DNA from: Vallitaleaceae bacterium
Lineage (GTDB): Bacteria; Bacillota; Clostridia; Lachnospirales; Vallitaleaceae
Length of the DNA stretch: 36,100 bases
Assembly (NCBI GenBank): GCA_028277605.1
Contig: JANQFZ010000037.1
Coordinates: 1 to 36,100, forward strand
Direction of reading: 5' to 3'
Shown here: piece after piece, positions 18,366 through 27,463 of the stretch
Layout: each line of letters opens with the position of its first letter
Position numbering within the stretch: the first letter of the stretch is position 1
Translations under genes and position numbers: made by a program
Notes under the pieces: model-generated
What the model saw: only the letters and a program-made list of their open reading frames with translations
What the model was told of the DNA's origin: nothing
Database searches by the model: none

Positions 18366-19778
18366 TTAATTACCTTCTTTCAATGATTCAATAGCCAGTT
18401 CAAACGCTTTATTCATTTGAGGATCGTACTGTCTTACACTTTCTATGAGTTTTTCGTTGACCGCTTGAATGGTATTAAAATCACAAGTACCATTAGAATA
18501 CAAATCGCTTTCCTGCTGCAACCTAGTGACAGCTTCTTTAGTTTTACTATCATATTGTGTATCAGGATCATCTATCTTGTAACCTAAATATTCTAAAATC
18601 AGTTCAAGCTGTAAGACACTATCATGGACATCATTTTCATATAATCTGACAGGACTACTCATTAAGTCAGGTATATAGATTTCATAATCTGGTGTAATAC
18701 CCACACCATGGATGCTGTGCTCATCTCTAGATAAAAATTCCTCTGTCGTTATCTTATAACCATAATCCTTTTCAAAGTCCCTCATTTGCTGCATAACGCC
18801 CTTTCCAAAAGACTGTTCACCAACTAGGAGCCCTACACCCGAATCTTTAACAGCACCTGCTATAATTTCTGTTGATGAAGCACTATCACTATCTATCAAT
18901 AATATAATGTGAAAAGGCGCTTCTTTTAAGTTACTGTAGTAAGTTGTTTTAGAACCATCTTTTTTAACGGAATGAAATATAGGTCCTTCTGGTACTAGCA
19001 TTTCACAAATTTTAATTGCTTCCCTGACATAACCACCCGGATTTCCTCTCATATCTAAAATAAGCTCCTTAACACCTTGGTTCTTTGCATTGACCAGTAA
19101 TGGTGCTAGGTCTTCAGATGCATTAGCATTAACCAGATTAATAGTAACATAACAGATTTTTTCTGCTAATGCTTCATTCATATCAGGCATTAACTCCTTT
19201 ACATCCCTTTGTTTTACTGAGGATAACTGTATGGCACGTCTAACTATTTCCAAAGTAATCCATTTATCCTGTCTTTTAAAAGTAATACGTACGGTTGTTC
19301 CTTCCTCTCCTTTTACTTTAGCTGCAAGTTCTGCTGGGGATAATCCTTTAACACTCTCCCCATTAACTTCTACAATAAGGTCTCCTTTTTGTACACCAGC
19401 CTCCAACGCTGGTGACTGTTCAAAAACCTTATTAACCTCAACCCATTCTCCGTTCACAATCATTTCTATTCCAACGCCAACATATTCACCACTAATGCTT
19501 TCAACCATAGTATCATATTGATTCACTTCATAAAAATCAGAATAGTCATCTAAAGCACTAAACATGCCTTGAACGGCCGCCTCCCAAAGTTCATCTTCAG
19601 TGATATCACTACCGTTATAGTCATTTAGAATCGTTTCAAATAATTGCCTGAATTTCTCTGTTTTTTCATCAATGGTGCTCTTCTCTTCTGCATAGATATT
19701 GGGTGTCACAATACAAATCATAAGCACTGCAGCCAATAAGCCTTGACTGAATCTCTTTAGCCCTAATCTACCTTTCAT
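18366..19778 (-). CDS. Exported S41-family (CtpA-like) serine protease with C-terminal peptidoglycan-binding-like domain
   Basis: A 470-aa carboxy-terminal processing protease acting outside the membrane. A signal peptide (1-30, ending NIYA) is followed by a PDZ domain (~95-180; YVGVGIEM, GVQKGDLIVEVNG) and the S41 domain (~200-370). The strand ILDMRGNPGGY is typical, and the Ser/Lys dyad fits Ser301 in DSDSASSTEIIAG and Lys326 in GEQSFGKG, 25 residues apart as in the family. Residues ~385-445 resemble a peptidoglycan-binding module (LEYLGYKIDDPDTQYDSKTK). AGGAGG lies 8 nt before the ATG, and only 12 bp separate it from the SLH gene upstream, so they share an operon. A role in maturation or turnover of wall/S-layer proteins is inferred from context. 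Confidence 0.9.
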   Translation of the reverse strand: MKGRLGLKRFSQGLLAAVLMICIVTPNIYAEEKSTIDEKTEKFRQLFETILNDYNGSDITEDELWEAAVQGMFSALDDYSDFYEVNQYDTMVESISGEYVGVGIEMIVNGEWVEVNKVFEQSPALEAGVQKGDLIVEVNGESVKGLSPAELAAKVKGEEGTTVRITFKRQDKWITLEIVRRAIQLSSVKQRDVKELMPDMNEALAEKICYVTINLVNANASEDLAPLLVNAKNQGVKELILDMRGNPGGYVREAIKICEMLVPEGPIFHSVKKDGSKTTYYSNLKEAPFHIILLIDSDSASSTEIIAGAVKDSGVGLLVGEQSFGKGVMQQMRDFEKDYGYKITTEEFLSRDEHSIHGVGITPDYEIYIPDLMSSPVRLYENDVHDSVLQLELILEYLGYKIDDPDTQYDSKTKEAVTRLQQESDLYSNGTCDFNTIQAVNEKLIESVRQYDPQMNKAFELAIESLKEGN

Positions 19779-19790
19779 AGATATAACCTC

Positions 19791-21308
19791 CTATAGCATC
19801 AAATTTCTATAATCCTTAACAATTTCCTCTCTTAAATAATCTATTAGCCGATTGATTATGGTTGCTGCTTGTGCTTTTGAAAGCAGTTGCTTTGGAAGCA
19901 CTCTATTGGCATTATCGCCTTCTATAATACCTAGTATATAGCCTGCCTGTATTTCCTTTCTTGCCCACTCTGCTATATCTTCATGATCAGTAAAGGGCGT
20001 TACTGGATTTCTTGTGATACCTAGCCTTTCAAGCCCTATAACCCGAATATAAATAACAAATGCTGCTTCTCTTGTTATCGGTTCATCAATGCGAAAATCC
20101 GAACCTGTTCCTTTGATTAATTTGGCATCATAAGCCGCCATGACATACGGGTAGTATGGATGTTCTCTAGGAACATCTGCAAATACCTGCATCAATTGTT
20201 CAGAATCTTTTGCTTGTGTATATTTTTTTGTATCAATATTCATAGCTAAGCAGAGTGCTTTGACAAATTCTCCTCTCGGCATAGTTTCATAAGGCATTGT
20301 GCTCTTAGGCCGTTCTGTTAATATCTCCATACTATAAAGTTTCTTTATATCATCAATGGACCAATGTTGTTCAAGAATGTCTAAGCATTCAGGAATAATG
20401 AGTTTTTCAACTTGATTGGGTGTTTGAATCAATATACTGTTTTCTAATTGATTACTCGCTAAATCTGGATGAAAGGTATTAATTCTATACTTTAACGAGG
20501 ATTCTCTTTCCATTATTTGATTGTACGTCCCTTCAAAGCTGATAGGAAAGGGCTGAGCCTTATCAAATTCAATGGTTTTCTTAGATTCCATAGATGGGTT
20601 TAATTCTATCTCCATCTGCAATTCTTTATCCTGAATAGTCATGGTCACCTGTTGTGTTTCTACCTTGGACCAAGGCTGATCATACCCGTAAACCGAGCCA
20701 TACACACTCACATTAATCTTATCATCCTCACTGGTTACATACTGAGCATAGTAGGATATAGAGGTATCGTAGTAGCTAATACCTGGTGTTAATTCCTCTA
20801 CACCCGATTTGTAGAAGCTGGAAAAATCATCGTTAAGCGTGTAACTCTCCTCATTAACCTTTATGATTTCATCCCAGTTGGTTACTTCAGAATCTCTCTT
20901 AATCTGCCTATTGAAATCTCCTTCTTTAAGTCTATAGCTCGTCTCAAACTGTATAGTTCTATCTATACTAACATTTTTTTCTATATTAGAAGCCTGTATA
21001 TCATATTTTTCGGTATAAGTACCTGTAGGCTCCTTATCCATATCTGGCTCTTTTAAGGTTATTTTAAGAATACCTTCAACTTCAATTGGTTCACCCGTTA
21101 TAAACACAAATTCCTTGTACTGATACTGCTTGGTTGTACTGGTTTTCTTGTTATCAACATACTTTTCAATGGTCTTTGGCAGATTAGATCCTTCTGATAT
21201 ACCACCAAAATACCCCATTTCTCCACTATCTGCATAACTACTACATGCATAGCCACACCATAAAACAACAGCAGCAACAATCCAAAAGCCTCGTTTCACC
21301 ATAACCAT
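19791..21308 (-). CDS. Exported protein with C-terminal SLH domains
   Basis: A 505-aa surface protein. An N-terminal signal peptide (KRGFWIVAAVVLW..., cleavage likely after SSYA) precedes a ~300-residue beta-rich region of no recognised family. Then come about three SLH repeats: a degenerate one (~320-375, with MPRGEFVKALCLAMNI), one with VFADVPREHPYYPYVMAAYD ... ITREAAFVIYIRV, and a last one with PFTDHEDIAEWARKEIQAGY ... LLSKAQAATIINRL. SLH domains hold proteins on secondary wall polysaccharide. The start at 21308 has AAAGGA 10 nt upstream; a second ATG two codons later is possible. It sits 22 bp behind the large SLH gene and 12 bp before the S41 protease gene, as the middle gene of the operon. 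Confidence 0.85.
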   Translation of the reverse strand: MVMVKRGFWIVAAVVLWCGYACSSYADSGEMGYFGGISEGSNLPKTIEKYVDNKKTSTTKQYQYKEFVFITGEPIEVEGILKITLKEPDMDKEPTGTYTEKYDIQASNIEKNVSIDRTIQFETSYRLKEGDFNRQIKRDSEVTNWDEIIKVNEESYTLNDDFSSFYKSGVEELTPGISYYDTSISYYAQYVTSEDDKINVSVYGSVYGYDQPWSKVETQQVTMTIQDKELQMEIELNPSMESKKTIEFDKAQPFPISFEGTYNQIMERESSLKYRINTFHPDLASNQLENSILIQTPNQVEKLIIPECLDILEQHWSIDDIKKLYSMEILTERPKSTMPYETMPRGEFVKALCLAMNIDTKKYTQAKDSEQLMQVFADVPREHPYYPYVMAAYDAKLIKGTGSDFRIDEPITREAAFVIYIRVIGLERLGITRNPVTPFTDHEDIAEWARKEIQAGYILGIIEGDNANRVLPKQLLSKAQAATIINRLIDYLREEIVKDYRNLML

Positions 21309-21330
21309 AGTTCCACATTCCTTTCTCGTC

Positions 21331-24300
21331 TTACTTCTCTACCATGATCAAATATCCATCCACTTCTCTAAGTCCATGCTGGACATACTTCTGAATCAGA
21401 TATTCATCGGTCATTATTCTTAACTTATCGCCCTTTTCTAATTCATCTTCGCCAATCACTTGATTATTTTTTATAATAATACTATTAGGTTTAATATTAA
21501 TCTCTGCATCATTATAGGAATGACTTAAAGTAAGCCATAAACTATTGACTTTATCATAACATACAACATCTTTTATCTTGATTTTACCATTTCCTAAATC
21601 ATAAATCTGACCTTGTACTCCATCTTTGCAATAAGGCTGCTCGGATAGGTTTATTGCATCAGTCCCTTTGGAAATAACCGTATAGACTTTATTATATTTT
21701 GTTAGGTCAGAGTAATCCAGAAATTCAGATTTTGGAATAGTGCCTGTATCGTCTTTAATTACTGTATTATAGTCTAAAGTGAATTGCTTCTGAATGGGTG
21801 AATACAACCAGTTCATATCACTTAATAAGGCATGAGATTGTACTTTAAATTTATCATAAGTATCAATAGATGCAATTCTCACCCTATATATAAACAGTCC
21901 ATCATAACCTGGTTCGGGGTCAACCTGAACAACGGCTGCTCTATTATTACCATTAAGTACAACCTGAGCATAATCAGGCGCTGTGATAGTATTGGTTTCA
22001 ACTAGCTTGCCATTTTTTACAATGATTGTACCCGTTCCCATGTTGATGTATTGAGGTGTACTCAATATTTTAAATTTATTCCATCCATTGGCATAGGTAA
22101 TGGTATTATAATTTAACAGAGAATCTCTTCCTTCTCTAAAGCATATTTTTACTGCTTTTTCTGTATCATAATATTTTTCCATAGCCACATAGACTTCTAC
22201 TTCTGGTGATTTAAGAAACTGGTTGGCATACGCTAATGAAATCGGCTGATCATCCTTAAAATAATGAATATCTGGATTAGATATATCTAACACTCTAGCC
22301 TTTTGCAAATCCGTCCACCCAAGCTTAGATAGCTCATACGTATTAAGAAGCGTTAGAGTTCTTTGGTAATCGTTGATGTTCCCAAGCTGACCTCGGTAGA
22401 TATGTGTGATGGTGTTACCATAGGCATCAATTTGTATGGATAAAACGCGTTCAGATATTTTACCAGGCTCAATGACAGCTTGATTAACTAATAGCTTTAC
22501 CATATCTCCTTGCCTTAAGGTCTCTTGTCTTACATTTTTCCCATCTCTTGTAATCGGTGTAGCATAAGCAATGTCATACACACTGGTTGTTTTATCATTG
22601 GATTCAACCATCATTTTAAATCCTTGTGACCCATGACTCATTATGTTCTTTACAGTTCCATAGATAATTGTATGATTGGTACGAGCACTTATGCGTACAA
22701 TATAATCTAGATTGTTTTGGTTGAGCTTGAGGCTGATAACATCCCCAACTTTTATACTCTCAATGGAACTATCTGTTTTATCATAACGAAAATCTGGAAA
22801 TAGCTCATCATAATAGCCAATTTCATCCTCATCATCATAAAAATTAAGCTTCTCTACTTCAACCTTATCATCATAGAATTTAGTTACTTCCTTACCATCT
22901 CCTGTTATTATAGTTAAGTAATTAAATAATGGGTTATTTTCCTTAACAATACCACTCATTTCATCTTGTATCATTTTCTGTCCAATGACCTTGATCTCAA
23001 CGACTATACCATTTTTAACCGTTAGTTCCACCTTATCTAAAGGGAGCTTATCAACAGCTGTTTCTATGGTATCAATAGTTAATGTATTGGCTGTTGTATT
23101 GTAGAGTCCTTTTATCATAGGAAAAGCATAGGTAATATTCTCACTGTCTACAATGGTTATGCTTCCCTTAGTTAAGTCAGTTATGGGCTGTAAAACACCA
23201 TGGATCGTTAAATCTTCTGTGTTCCCTTTGTTATAAATATAGAACATTTCATCTGTTTCTTGATCAACCAAGTATTCTATGGTATCCCCTTCATTTAAAG
23301 ATAAAAGTCCTTCTACAGTACCCTGATGATAAACTGGCACATCCTCCCTTATTACAGTTTCAATAGGGGATGTGGTATAGTTATAAGAAATGCTGTCTAC
23401 TAATCCATCTTGCGTACGGATTAACAAAGTTCGCTTAACGATATGCTGTCCTTTTTCTGTGTGGCTACTATCCTTGATGTGTGCAACATATCCATTTTTT
23501 CTATTAATGTTCATAGCATCATACATCATATCGTCTGCATTTTTTACAGTCTGAGCAAATTCTGCTCGTGTAACAGATTTTTTTGGATTAAAGCTTTTTT
23601 CATTACCCACCATAATTTTATTCACTATAACAGATTCTACATAAGGTATTTTATCAGGGCTTATAGATTCCCAATCCTCGTATCCAAAGATAGCTTGTTG
23701 TGTATAGAGAGGTTCTATTAATGCTGGTCTTTGAAAATGTATCCCTTGAACAAGCCACTGAGCAACTTGTTCTCTTGTTACTGCATGACTTCTTATAAAG
23801 TTTTCACCTGCTACTAATGTATTCTGCTCTAAAGATAAAGCATCCGTTAGATCATTATTACTGATTAGACCAAGTGAATTGGCTGTTGTTAAATAGCCTT
23901 TCATCCATAAAGCTATGACATGTTCTGGAGTATCTGGATCTGCTGCCAGCTTTTGGGCTGCTTGTTGTGCCTCTTCTTCTAAATCAAGAACTCTTAAAGT
24001 AATAGCAAGGGCTTCTTGATTAGAAACGACTGACCCAGGTTTATATTTTTTTAGATTGCCTTCATTATACCCTTTAATAATATTAAGAGCACCCAGCCTT
24101 ACAATGGCTTCTTTTGCCCAATGCGTATCGGGTACATCAGAAAAATTAAGATTTTCAATAAGATATGCTGCTTTTTCCCTCGGTTTATAAGTGTTCTGAA
24201 TCTCATCCCTTAATATAGACGTGTCCACAGCGCTGTAGACTGTGGAAATTAAGCTCATGCACATGCTTATAGTTACTATAATACATATAACCTTCTTCAT
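21331..24300 (-). CDS. Large SLH-domain surface protein with repeated beta modules
   Basis: A 989-aa exported wall protein. The signal peptide (1-23, ending VYS) is followed by three N-terminal SLH repeats: ~51-105 (NFSDVPDTHWAKEAIVRLGA), a degenerate one ~125-185 and one ~205-260 (FNPKKSVTRAEFAQTVKNA). The remaining ~720 residues are beta-rich and repetitive. Short blocks of the form G-x-[VIL] (HGVLQPI 367, SGIVKEN 449, YGTVKNI 547, RGQLGNI 636, QGQIYDL ~896) alternate with blocks of the form GD-x-[ILV] (EGDTIEYLV 337, VGDVISLKL 518, QGDMVKLLV 597, KGDKLRIMT ~957). I do not recognise this region. GGAGG precedes the ATG by 7 nt. It is the first gene of the SLH-SLH-protease operon. Confidence 0.87.
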   Translation of the reverse strand: MKKVICIIVTISMCMSLISTVYSAVDTSILRDEIQNTYKPREKAAYLIENLNFSDVPDTHWAKEAIVRLGALNIIKGYNEGNLKKYKPGSVVSNQEALAITLRVLDLEEEAQQAAQKLAADPDTPEHVIALWMKGYLTTANSLGLISNNDLTDALSLEQNTLVAGENFIRSHAVTREQVAQWLVQGIHFQRPALIEPLYTQQAIFGYEDWESISPDKIPYVESVIVNKIMVGNEKSFNPKKSVTRAEFAQTVKNADDMMYDAMNINRKNGYVAHIKDSSHTEKGQHIVKRTLLIRTQDGLVDSISYNYTTSPIETVIREDVPVYHQGTVEGLLSLNEGDTIEYLVDQETDEMFYIYNKGNTEDLTIHGVLQPITDLTKGSITIVDSENITYAFPMIKGLYNTTANTLTIDTIETAVDKLPLDKVELTVKNGIVVEIKVIGQKMIQDEMSGIVKENNPLFNYLTIITGDGKEVTKFYDDKVEVEKLNFYDDEDEIGYYDELFPDFRYDKTDSSIESIKVGDVISLKLNQNNLDYIVRISARTNHTIIYGTVKNIMSHGSQGFKMMVESNDKTTSVYDIAYATPITRDGKNVRQETLRQGDMVKLLVNQAVIEPGKISERVLSIQIDAYGNTITHIYRGQLGNINDYQRTLTLLNTYELSKLGWTDLQKARVLDISNPDIHYFKDDQPISLAYANQFLKSPEVEVYVAMEKYYDTEKAVKICFREGRDSLLNYNTITYANGWNKFKILSTPQYINMGTGTIIVKNGKLVETNTITAPDYAQVVLNGNNRAAVVQVDPEPGYDGLFIYRVRIASIDTYDKFKVQSHALLSDMNWLYSPIQKQFTLDYNTVIKDDTGTIPKSEFLDYSDLTKYNKVYTVISKGTDAINLSEQPYCKDGVQGQIYDLGNGKIKIKDVVCYDKVNSLWLTLSHSYNDAEINIKPNSIIIKNNQVIGEDELEKGDKLRIMTDEYLIQKYVQHGLREVDGYLIMVEK

Positions 24301-24349
24301 TTTAATGCCTCCAAACTATTACTATAATTCGAAATTTGCTTATTTATCT

Positions 24350-24377
24350 GTTGATAGGTTGTGTTCAACCTATCAAC
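24350..24377. repeat. Perfect 12-bp dyad in the SLH operon leader
   Basis: GTTGATAGGTTG (24350-24361), loop TGTT, CAACCTATCAAC (24366-24377). It lies in the predicted untranslated leader, ~50 nt before the large SLH gene. There is no T-run on the minus strand, so it is not a normal terminator. Its core GATAGGTTG also occurs in the MITE-like element near pyrG (17256-17264). Confidence 0.55.
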
Positions 24378-24425
24378 TAGGGATTACATCTTTTAACATC
24401 ACTTCTAAAATATGTTAGCACTCAT

Positions 24426-24434
24426 ATTATATCA
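24426..24434 (-). promoter_or_regulatory. Extended -10 promoter of the SLH operon
   Basis: TGaTATAAT on the minus strand without a clear -35. The start would be near 24420, giving a leader of ~120 nt that includes the 24350-24377 dyad. It is located after the galU terminator. Confidence 0.5.
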
Positions 24435-24494
24435 AATAATTCGTCACAATGGGACATCAATTTCATAGTCCATTAGCATGACTGACCAAACGAT

Positions 24495-24530
24495 AAAAAA
24501 ACCTACTGTATGATCGCTCAATACAATAGG
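24495..24530 (-). terminator. Intrinsic terminator of the ddl-DUF1934-galU operon
   Basis: The 10-bp stem CCTACTGTAT (24502-24511) / ATACAATAGG (24521-24530) has one wobble, a 9-nt loop, and seven T residues following on the minus strand. Confidence 0.88.
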
Positions 24531-24551
24531 CATTCTGTTAAAATGAATGAA

Positions 24552-25442
24552 TTAATCCATATTTAATACATCTTCCATATGGTTCACTACATAATTAAGA
24601 TAGGCTATAAAGTCTTCTTTTAATTCATCTCGTCTTAGAGCAAACTCTACCGTTGCCTGCAAGAAGCCCATTTTATTACCTACATCATACCTTTTGCCAC
24701 TAAAATTATAGGCATAAACCGCTTCTTCTAAGGCAAGTTTTTTTAAAGAGTCCGTCAGCTGGATTTCTCCTCCTGTCCCAGCTTCTTGGTCTTCTAAATA
24801 ATGAAAGATTCTTGGAGTAATAATATACCTTCCAAGAATGGCTACATTAGAAGGCGCATCCTGCTTTGAAGGCTTTTCAACCATATCCTTAACCTTATAG
24901 ACCCTATCTTCAATAAATCTGCCTTTAATAATACCATATTTATGTACGTCTTCTTTATCAACCTCTTGGACTCCTAAAATTGACGTTTTGTATTCTTCAA
25001 ATACCTGAATCATTTGCTTTAGGCATGGAGTTTGAGATACAATAACATCATCACCTAATAAGATTGCAAAGGGTTCATTCCCAATAAAATTTTTTGCCAT
25101 CAGGATAGCATGTCCTAATCCTTTAGGCTCTTTCTGCCTGATATAGTGTATATTAGCAATTTCTGAGACCTCTCTAGCAAGTGCTAATAGCTCTTCTTTA
25201 CCTTTTTTTTCTAGCTCAAGCTCTAATTCAATGGATTTGTCAAAATGATCTTCAATAGAACGCTTATTTCTTCCCGTTACAATAATAATATCTTCAATAC
25301 CCGAATGTACCGCTTCCTCTACAATATATTGTATCGTAGGCTTATCTACAATTGGCAGCATTTCCTTAGCCTGTGCTTTGGTTGCAGGCAAGAAGCGAGT
25401 ACCCAACCCTGCTGCTGGTATGATAGCTTTTCTTATCTTCAT
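24552..25442 (-). CDS. galU: UTP-glucose-1-phosphate uridylyltransferase
   Basis: A 296-aa cytosolic enzyme that makes UDP-glucose from glucose-1-phosphate and UTP for glycolipids and wall polymers. The nucleotide-binding start [19 protein letters not shown] is diagnostic, followed by [45 protein letters not shown] and the [12 protein letters not shown] block. Length is normal. AAAGGTGG lies 9 nt before the ATG. It is the last gene of a probable ddl-DUF1934-galU operon: the upstream stop is 35 bp away and a terminator follows. Glucose-1-phosphate could come from glgP. gtaB is the Bacillus name for the same function. Confidence 0.95.
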   Translation of the reverse strand: MKIRKAIIPAAGLGTRFLPATKAQAKEMLPIVDKPTIQYIVEEAVHSGIEDIIIVTGRNKRSIEDHFDKSIELELELEKKGKEELLALAREVSEIANIHYIRQKEPKGLGHAILMAKNFIGNEPFAILLGDDVIVSQTPCLKQMIQVFEEYKTSILGVQEVDKEDVHKYGIIKGRFIEDRVYKVKDMVEKPSKQDAPSNVAILGRYIITPRIFHYLEDQEAGTGGEIQLTDSLKKLALEEAVYAYNFSGKRYDVGNKMGFLQATVEFALRRDELKEDFIAYLNYVVNHMEDVLNMD

Positions 25443-25477
25443 TATACTACACCACCTTTCAATTTTATGTCCTTAAA

Positions 25478-25921
25478 CTATATCTTTGAAACAATAGGGG
25501 TATCATCGCTTTTGATCTTGATATGAATTGTATTTTCCCCCATTGCTACATAATCTACCACTAAAGAATATCCAATAGTCAATATGACTTCCTCTTCAGA
25601 TTGTTTTATCTCAAATTTTTTGGTTACTGTACTGATTTCAAAGGTACCTAAGGGTGTTTCATATTGGGTGTTGTGTCGCTTTTCTTTTTCAAACATCATA
25701 TGGGTATTGGCACCACCAAATCTTATAATAGACATGGAATGGTTACTAATTTTAAGCGTTGTCTTTGTCTGCTGGTCTTGGTTTAGAGCCTTATCGATAT
25801 AAGTTACAAATAGTTTATTGTTTTTTTCATAGCACTGTCCCCGTGCTATAACCTCTATATTACTGGTATCCAAGGCATCCATCTGAATACCTTTGATATA
25901 TACCATTACGTATTTTGTCAT
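25478..25921 (-). CDS. DUF1934 (YwiB-like) family protein
   Basis: A 147-aa soluble protein matching the DUF1934 family, small beta-barrel (calycin-like) proteins common in Firmicutes with no established biochemical role. Family-type features are VYIKGIQMD at the start, IEVIARGQCYEKNNKLFVTY, the LKISNHSMSIIRFGG block, MMFEKEKRH and YETPLGTFEIST. Three in-frame starts are close together (GTG 25930, ATG 25927, ATG 25921); 25921 is chosen because AGGTG then lies 6 nt upstream. It lies between ddl (70 bp away) and galU (35 bp), with all three on one strand, and is probably co-transcribed with them. Confidence 0.85.
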   Translation of the reverse strand: MTKYVMVYIKGIQMDALDTSNIEVIARGQCYEKNNKLFVTYIDKALNQDQQTKTTLKISNHSMSIIRFGGANTHMMFEKEKRHNTQYETPLGTFEISTVTKKFEIKQSEEEVILTIGYSLVVDYVAMGENTIHIKIKSDDTPIVSKI

Positions 25922-25991
25922 TATCATCACCTAAATAAAAATCATGGAATGGCTTAATGAGCTTCATTGTATTCTCAATAAACCTTTTTTG

Positions 25992-27059
25992 CTATTTTCT
26001 TGTATCTAGCGCTGCTAATTGAATCAACTTATCTACCAGTTCGTCCTTAGCGATACCTTTAGCTTCCCACAGCATGGGATACATACTAATAGAAGTAAAG
26101 CCTGGGAGAGTATTGATTTCATTAAATATGATTTTATCTGCTTGTTCATCTACGAAAAAGTCAACTCTTGCCAGCCCTCTACAGTCTAAAGCTTTGAAAA
26201 TACGAACAGAATAGTCTCTTATTTTTCGTTCTACATTCTTTGGTATATCGGGATTAATAACAGTCTTGGAATCTTGGCTAACATATTTTGCATTATAGTC
26301 ATAGAATTCAGCATTCGGTATTATTTCTCCTAATCCAGATGCTCTTGGCTCTTTATTACCTAATACTGCACACTCTATTTCCCTGCCTTTTACCGCTTCC
26401 TCAATTAAAAGCTTATCATCATGCATCTCAGCCTCTATCAAGCCTGTAATCAGTTCTTCTCTATTGTGTGCTTTCGTTATGCCTACTGAAGAACCTGCAT
26501 TAGACGGTTTAATAAATAGCGGATAGGGTATAGATGCTTCAATTCTATGTACAACATCCGACATGGCTTCCAGTTCATCTTTACGAATCATCAAAGATTT
26601 AGCCTGAAGAATACTAAGCCTATCTACAATTATTTTTGTGTAGTATTTATCCATAGCAACACTAGAAGACAATATGTTGCATCCAACATAGGGTATTTGA
26701 GCTAGTTCTAATAGTCCCTGAATACTGCCATCTTCTCCATATAAGCCATGTAAAGCAGGGAAAACAATATCTATGGGAAGCTTATTATAACTATGATGTT
26801 CATCAAATATGTACAGGCTTTTCTCTTTTGCATCAGGGCTGATAAAAGCTTGAACCCCATCCTTTATCCACTGACCATTGGTAATACCCTCCAGCGATCC
26901 CTTATAATAATACCATGCACCTTCTTTTGTAATACCAACAGGTATCACAACATAATGCTGTTGATTGATATGCTTAATAATGGTTGATGCAGAAACACAT
27001 GAAACCTCATGTTCAGACGATTGCCCTCCAAATAAAACGACTATATTCTTCTTTCTCAT
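25992..27059 (-). CDS. ddl: D-alanine--D-alanine ligase
   Basis: A 355-aa ATP-grasp enzyme that makes the D-Ala-D-Ala dipeptide for peptidoglycan. Motifs: GGQSSEHEVSCVSA, PALHGLYGEDGSIQGLLE, VGCNILSSSVAMDK (active-site Ser and Lys), FIKPSNAGSSVGITK, and RVDFFVDE with the metal-binding IIFNEINTLPGFTSISMYP. The omega loop reads EFYDYNAKY, with the Tyr that marks D-Ala-D-Ala ligases rather than the His seen in VanA-type D-Ala-D-Lac ligases, so ordinary vancomycin-sensitive precursors are expected from this enzyme. AAAGAGG precedes the ATG by 6 nt. First gene of the ddl-DUF1934-galU unit. Confidence 0.96.
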   Translation of the reverse strand: MRKKNIVVLFGGQSSEHEVSCVSASTIIKHINQQHYVVIPVGITKEGAWYYYKGSLEGITNGQWIKDGVQAFISPDAKEKSLYIFDEHHSYNKLPIDIVFPALHGLYGEDGSIQGLLELAQIPYVGCNILSSSVAMDKYYTKIIVDRLSILQAKSLMIRKDELEAMSDVVHRIEASIPYPLFIKPSNAGSSVGITKAHNREELITGLIEAEMHDDKLLIEEAVKGREIECAVLGNKEPRASGLGEIIPNAEFYDYNAKYVSQDSKTVINPDIPKNVERKIRDYSVRIFKALDCRGLARVDFFVDEQADKIIFNEINTLPGFTSISMYPMLWEAKGIAKDELVDKLIQLAALDTRK

Positions 27060-27340
27060 AACACGCCTCTTTCTATTCTAATTCTACGATGAACGAAAAG
27101 ACTCACGCATATTCAACGTATCGTGTGAATGTTAGTATGGTATAATATATTGCATATTCATTAATTTATGATTAACATAATACTATTATCTATCTCTTTA
27201 TACTATCTCCTCTATTGTATCTCTTAATCCTTATTTAATCAATCATTATAGTACTTTTGAATACTTTTTTATAGTTATGAAAAGCCCTTCCTACTTTATT
27301 GTAGTGAGGCGGTTAATTGCAAAGAGCTACTAAAGACAAA
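27060..27340. other. Intergenic region between ddl and the spoIIR terminator
   Basis: No gene seen. An imperfect hairpin (TCACGCATA with TATCGTGTGA, ~27103-27128) lies in the ddl leader. A perfect plus-strand TATAAT near 27141 has no matching -35 and no gene to serve. The ddl promoter was not clearly identified. Confidence 0.35.
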
Positions 27341-27383
27341 TAAAAGAGCTTTTAAAGCATCTAATAGACGTTCTAAAAGCTCT
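27341..27383 (-). terminator. Intrinsic terminator of spoIIR
   Basis: A perfect 10-bp stem AGAGCTTTTA (27345-27354) / TAAAAGCTCT (27374-27383) is followed on the minus strand by TTTATTTG. It lies ~80 nt past the spoIIR stop. Confidence 0.75.
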
Positions 27384-27463
27384 CATAATATTAGTTATAA
27401 AAAAATACTTTGGTCTTTAGGAATAGACGTGTAGGTTTGCTATATCAATATCTATTTTTTCTA

